Part shown: piece by piece, positions 6,899 through 8,236 of the stretch | How positions within the stretch are numbered: position 1 is the first letter of the stretch | Layout of the letters: each line of letters opens with the position of its first letter | Assembly (NCBI GenBank): GCA_029938185.1 | Contig: JAOZVK010000245.1 | Location: forward strand, 1-8,236 | Reading direction: 5' to 3' | DNA: 8,236 nt | DNA from: Bacteroidales bacterium | Lineage (GTDB): Bacteria; Bacteroidota; Bacteroidia; Bacteroidales; JAOZVK01 | Notes under the pieces: model-generated | The model's input: only the letters and a program-made list of their open reading frames with translations | Told to the model about the DNA's origin: nothing | The model's database searches: none | Position numbers and translations under genes: made by a program

Positions 6899-6910
6899 GT
6901 TAATAAATTA
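6899..6910 (-). promoter_or_regulatory. 12-bp spacer motif, copy 2
   Basis: This is the same TAATTTATTAAC as at 6058-6069. Here it overlaps the TAA stop (6908-6910) of the WD40 gene and precedes the lipoprotein ATG at 6881 by 17 bases. The recurrence is real; a function is only suggested. Confidence 0.25.
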
Positions 6911-8236
6911 TTGATTATATTTCAAATTAAGAGTTCCACAAGTATTAAGCGTTGATTTTAAAGACAATACCTTTTCATTATTACCGTCTTTTACTGAAAT
7001 CGCAACTGTATTTGGCGATATTGAGCCTTCGTTGTGAGCAAACATTATCAAGTAATTATTTGCTTGTGTTAATTTTACTTTTACTGTTTTCTTTTCTCTT
7101 TTTAATGTATATTCTCGTAAAACCCACTGTCCATTTACATTAAGGGATATTATATCTCCGTCTATTTGGCTTTTGTCCCAAACCAAAAATTCAATTTTAC
7201 TGTTGTTTACTTTTATTGTTTGTTGAATTTCAATTTCTCTGTTTTCAAGTGTTTCCGGAATATCATTATTATATACAATGTCGGTATCGGCTTGTTGTTT
7301 TTTCCAGATAATTACTTTTTTATCGTTACTACCTGTTACAATGTAATTTCCGTCTTGCGAATATGCAAAACATGTAACTTCATTTGCATGTCCGGTAACA
7401 GTTTGTATAATTTGCCCTGTTTGTAAATCCCAAATTTTTGTTTTATTGTTATCATTACCGGTAAGCATATATTGTTTGTCGAAAGAAAATGCAATATTGC
7501 TTGTTCCTTTTTTATTTGTTGCGTTTATGCTCTTTTTAAGTTGTCCGCTTTGAGTATTGTAAAAATGAACTTTACCGTTGTATGCCCAATAAGCAAGCAA
7601 ATTTGAATTAGGTAATAATTCAGTTTCACATACTAAATCATTGTATTGACTTGATTTTTTTATTTCTTTTGTAATGTGGTTGTTTTGCAAATTGAGAAAA
7701 TAAATTTTATCAACTGCACCAAAAATTAGCTTCCTTTTGTTTTGTGAAATTGTTCCGCAAGTAACAGCACCTTTATTTGTAGTAAAAATTTCTTGGGTGC
7801 TCCCTGTGTTGATATTTGCCTTGATAACTTTCATATTGTAACCACCGAATAAAATATGTGTATCGTTTTCGTTGAATAATACAAAAGTTGGTTCGTTTCC
7901 TTTTACACCAGAGTATGCCGGAACTGACGGACTAATAATATTTTTAATTTCCTGCCAATTTCTTAGATTCCAAATTTTTATTTTACCGTCATAACTTGCA
8001 CTCGCCATCAAAGTTCCTGTGTTGCTAAATGCAATATCCGTTATTTTGTTATCGTGTTCGTGTAATACTTTTTTTATTTCGCCTGTTTCTGCGTTCCAAA
8101 CAATTATTTTTCCTGATTTATCGCCTGTTACAAGTAAATTATCTTCACTTCTAAAATTTATATGGGTAATTTCTGCACTATGCTCAGAACTCACAAAAAG
8201 CGTCAAATTGAACAAAAACAATGGCAAATTAAAATG
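6908..8236 (-). CDS. WD40 seven-bladed propeller protein with C-terminal beta-rich domain (5' end off window)
   Basis: The frame is open to the right edge (HFN, then LPLFLFNLTLFVSS). A TTG at 8225-8227 is therefore unlikely to be the start; the hydrophobic stretch looks like the core of a signal peptide whose ATG lies just outside. Numbered from that TTG, seven WD40-like units are visible: about 16-48, 56-90, 107-142, 151-183, 195-228, 238-272 and 278-310. Units 1, 2, 6 and 7 are clearest (GDKSGKIIVWN, ASYDGKIKIWN, NNKTKIWD, SNDKKVIIWK), and together they give one closed propeller. Residues 328-439 are a separate beta-rich domain (VWDKSQIDGDIISLNVNGQW, then NNYLIMFAHNEGSISPNTVA). I recall this type as a module in other Bacteroidota surface and caspase-family proteins, but I have no name for it. 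WD40 propellers are protein-binding platforms, so this product may scaffold the caspases encoded downstream. It is the first visible gene of the leftward operon. Confidence 0.82.
   Translation of the reverse strand, partial: HFNLPLFLFNLTLFVSSEHSAEITHINFRSEDNLLVTGDKSGKIIVWNAETGEIKKVLHEHDNKITDIAFSNTGTLMASASYDGKIKIWNLRNWQEIKNIISPSVPAYSGVKGNEPTFVLFNENDTHILFGGYNMKVIKANINTGSTQEIFTTNKGAVTCGTISQNKRKLIFGAVDKIYFLNLQNNHITKEIKKSSQYNDLVCETELLPNSNLLAYWAYNGKVHFYNTQSGQLKKSINATNKKGTSNIAFSFDKQYMLTGNDNNKTKIWDLQTGQIIQTVTGHANEVTCFAYSQDGNYIVTGSNDKKVIIWKKQQADTDIVYNNDIPETLENREIEIQQTIKVNNSKIEFLVWDKSQIDGDIISLNVNGQWVLREYTLKREKKTVKVKLTQANNYLIMFAHNEGSISPNTVAISVKDGNNEKVLSLKSTLNTCGTLNLKYNQ

Larger units (their letters stand above)
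2633..8236 (-). other. Putative operon: WD40, LysM lipoprotein, three caspase-like proteins, truncated lipoprotein
   Basis: Six consecutive genes read leftwards with gaps of 26, 35, 56, 13 and 8 bp and no convincing Bacteroidota promoter (TTTG with TAnnTTTG) in the gaps. All five with a visible N-terminus carry an export or lipoprotein signal, and the sixth (WD40) has a hydrophobic segment at the window edge. The main promoter must lie beyond the right edge. The 56-bp gap with a palindrome is the likeliest point of differential expression. Confidence 0.7.

Overview
The window is AT-rich and looks like Bacteroidota DNA. Genes lack Shine-Dalgarno sites and have A/T-only leaders. Secreted proteins carry signal peptides ending in FAQ or KSQ, and lipoproteins carry short lipoboxes. 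The gene content (LysM proteins, caspase-like C14 peptidases, WD40 proteins) fits that phylum. I cannot name a genus.

Layout. Positions 1-290 hold no gene I can recognise. Positions 291-1672 (minus strand) are the 3' part of a methyl-accepting chemotaxis protein gene; its first membrane segment and the front of its sensor domain are missing. Positions 1673-2637 are an insertion sequence with 19-bp terminal inverted repeats and an IS5-type DDE transposase (plus strand). The transposase is split into two frames at a run of ten A. Immediately past the right end lie the first codons of a lipoprotein gene (minus strand, 2633-2743), also cut by the element. No target-site duplication longer than 2 bp is visible, and the two flanking fragments belong to different genes. 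The element therefore probably marks a deletion or recombination junction rather than a clean insertion.

From 2743 to the right edge all genes read leftwards with short gaps (26, 35, 56, 13 and 8 bp), which suggests one operon. In transcription order they are: a WD40 propeller protein with a C-terminal beta-rich domain (its 5' end is off the window); a lipoprotein with a C-terminal LysM domain; three tandem paralogous secreted caspase-like (C14/metacaspase-like) proteins with C-terminal LysM-like, LysM and TPR-like extensions respectively; and the truncated lipoprotein. A perfect 34-bp palindrome sits between the first and second caspase genes.

The operon is the notable part of the window. 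It joins three export-targeted caspase-fold enzymes, two of them with an intact HG and DCC active-site signature and one diverged, to cell-wall-binding LysM modules, a membrane-anchored lipoprotein and a probably exported seven-bladed WD40 scaffold. That points to an envelope or extracytoplasmic caspase system. Its substrate and role cannot be read from the sequence.
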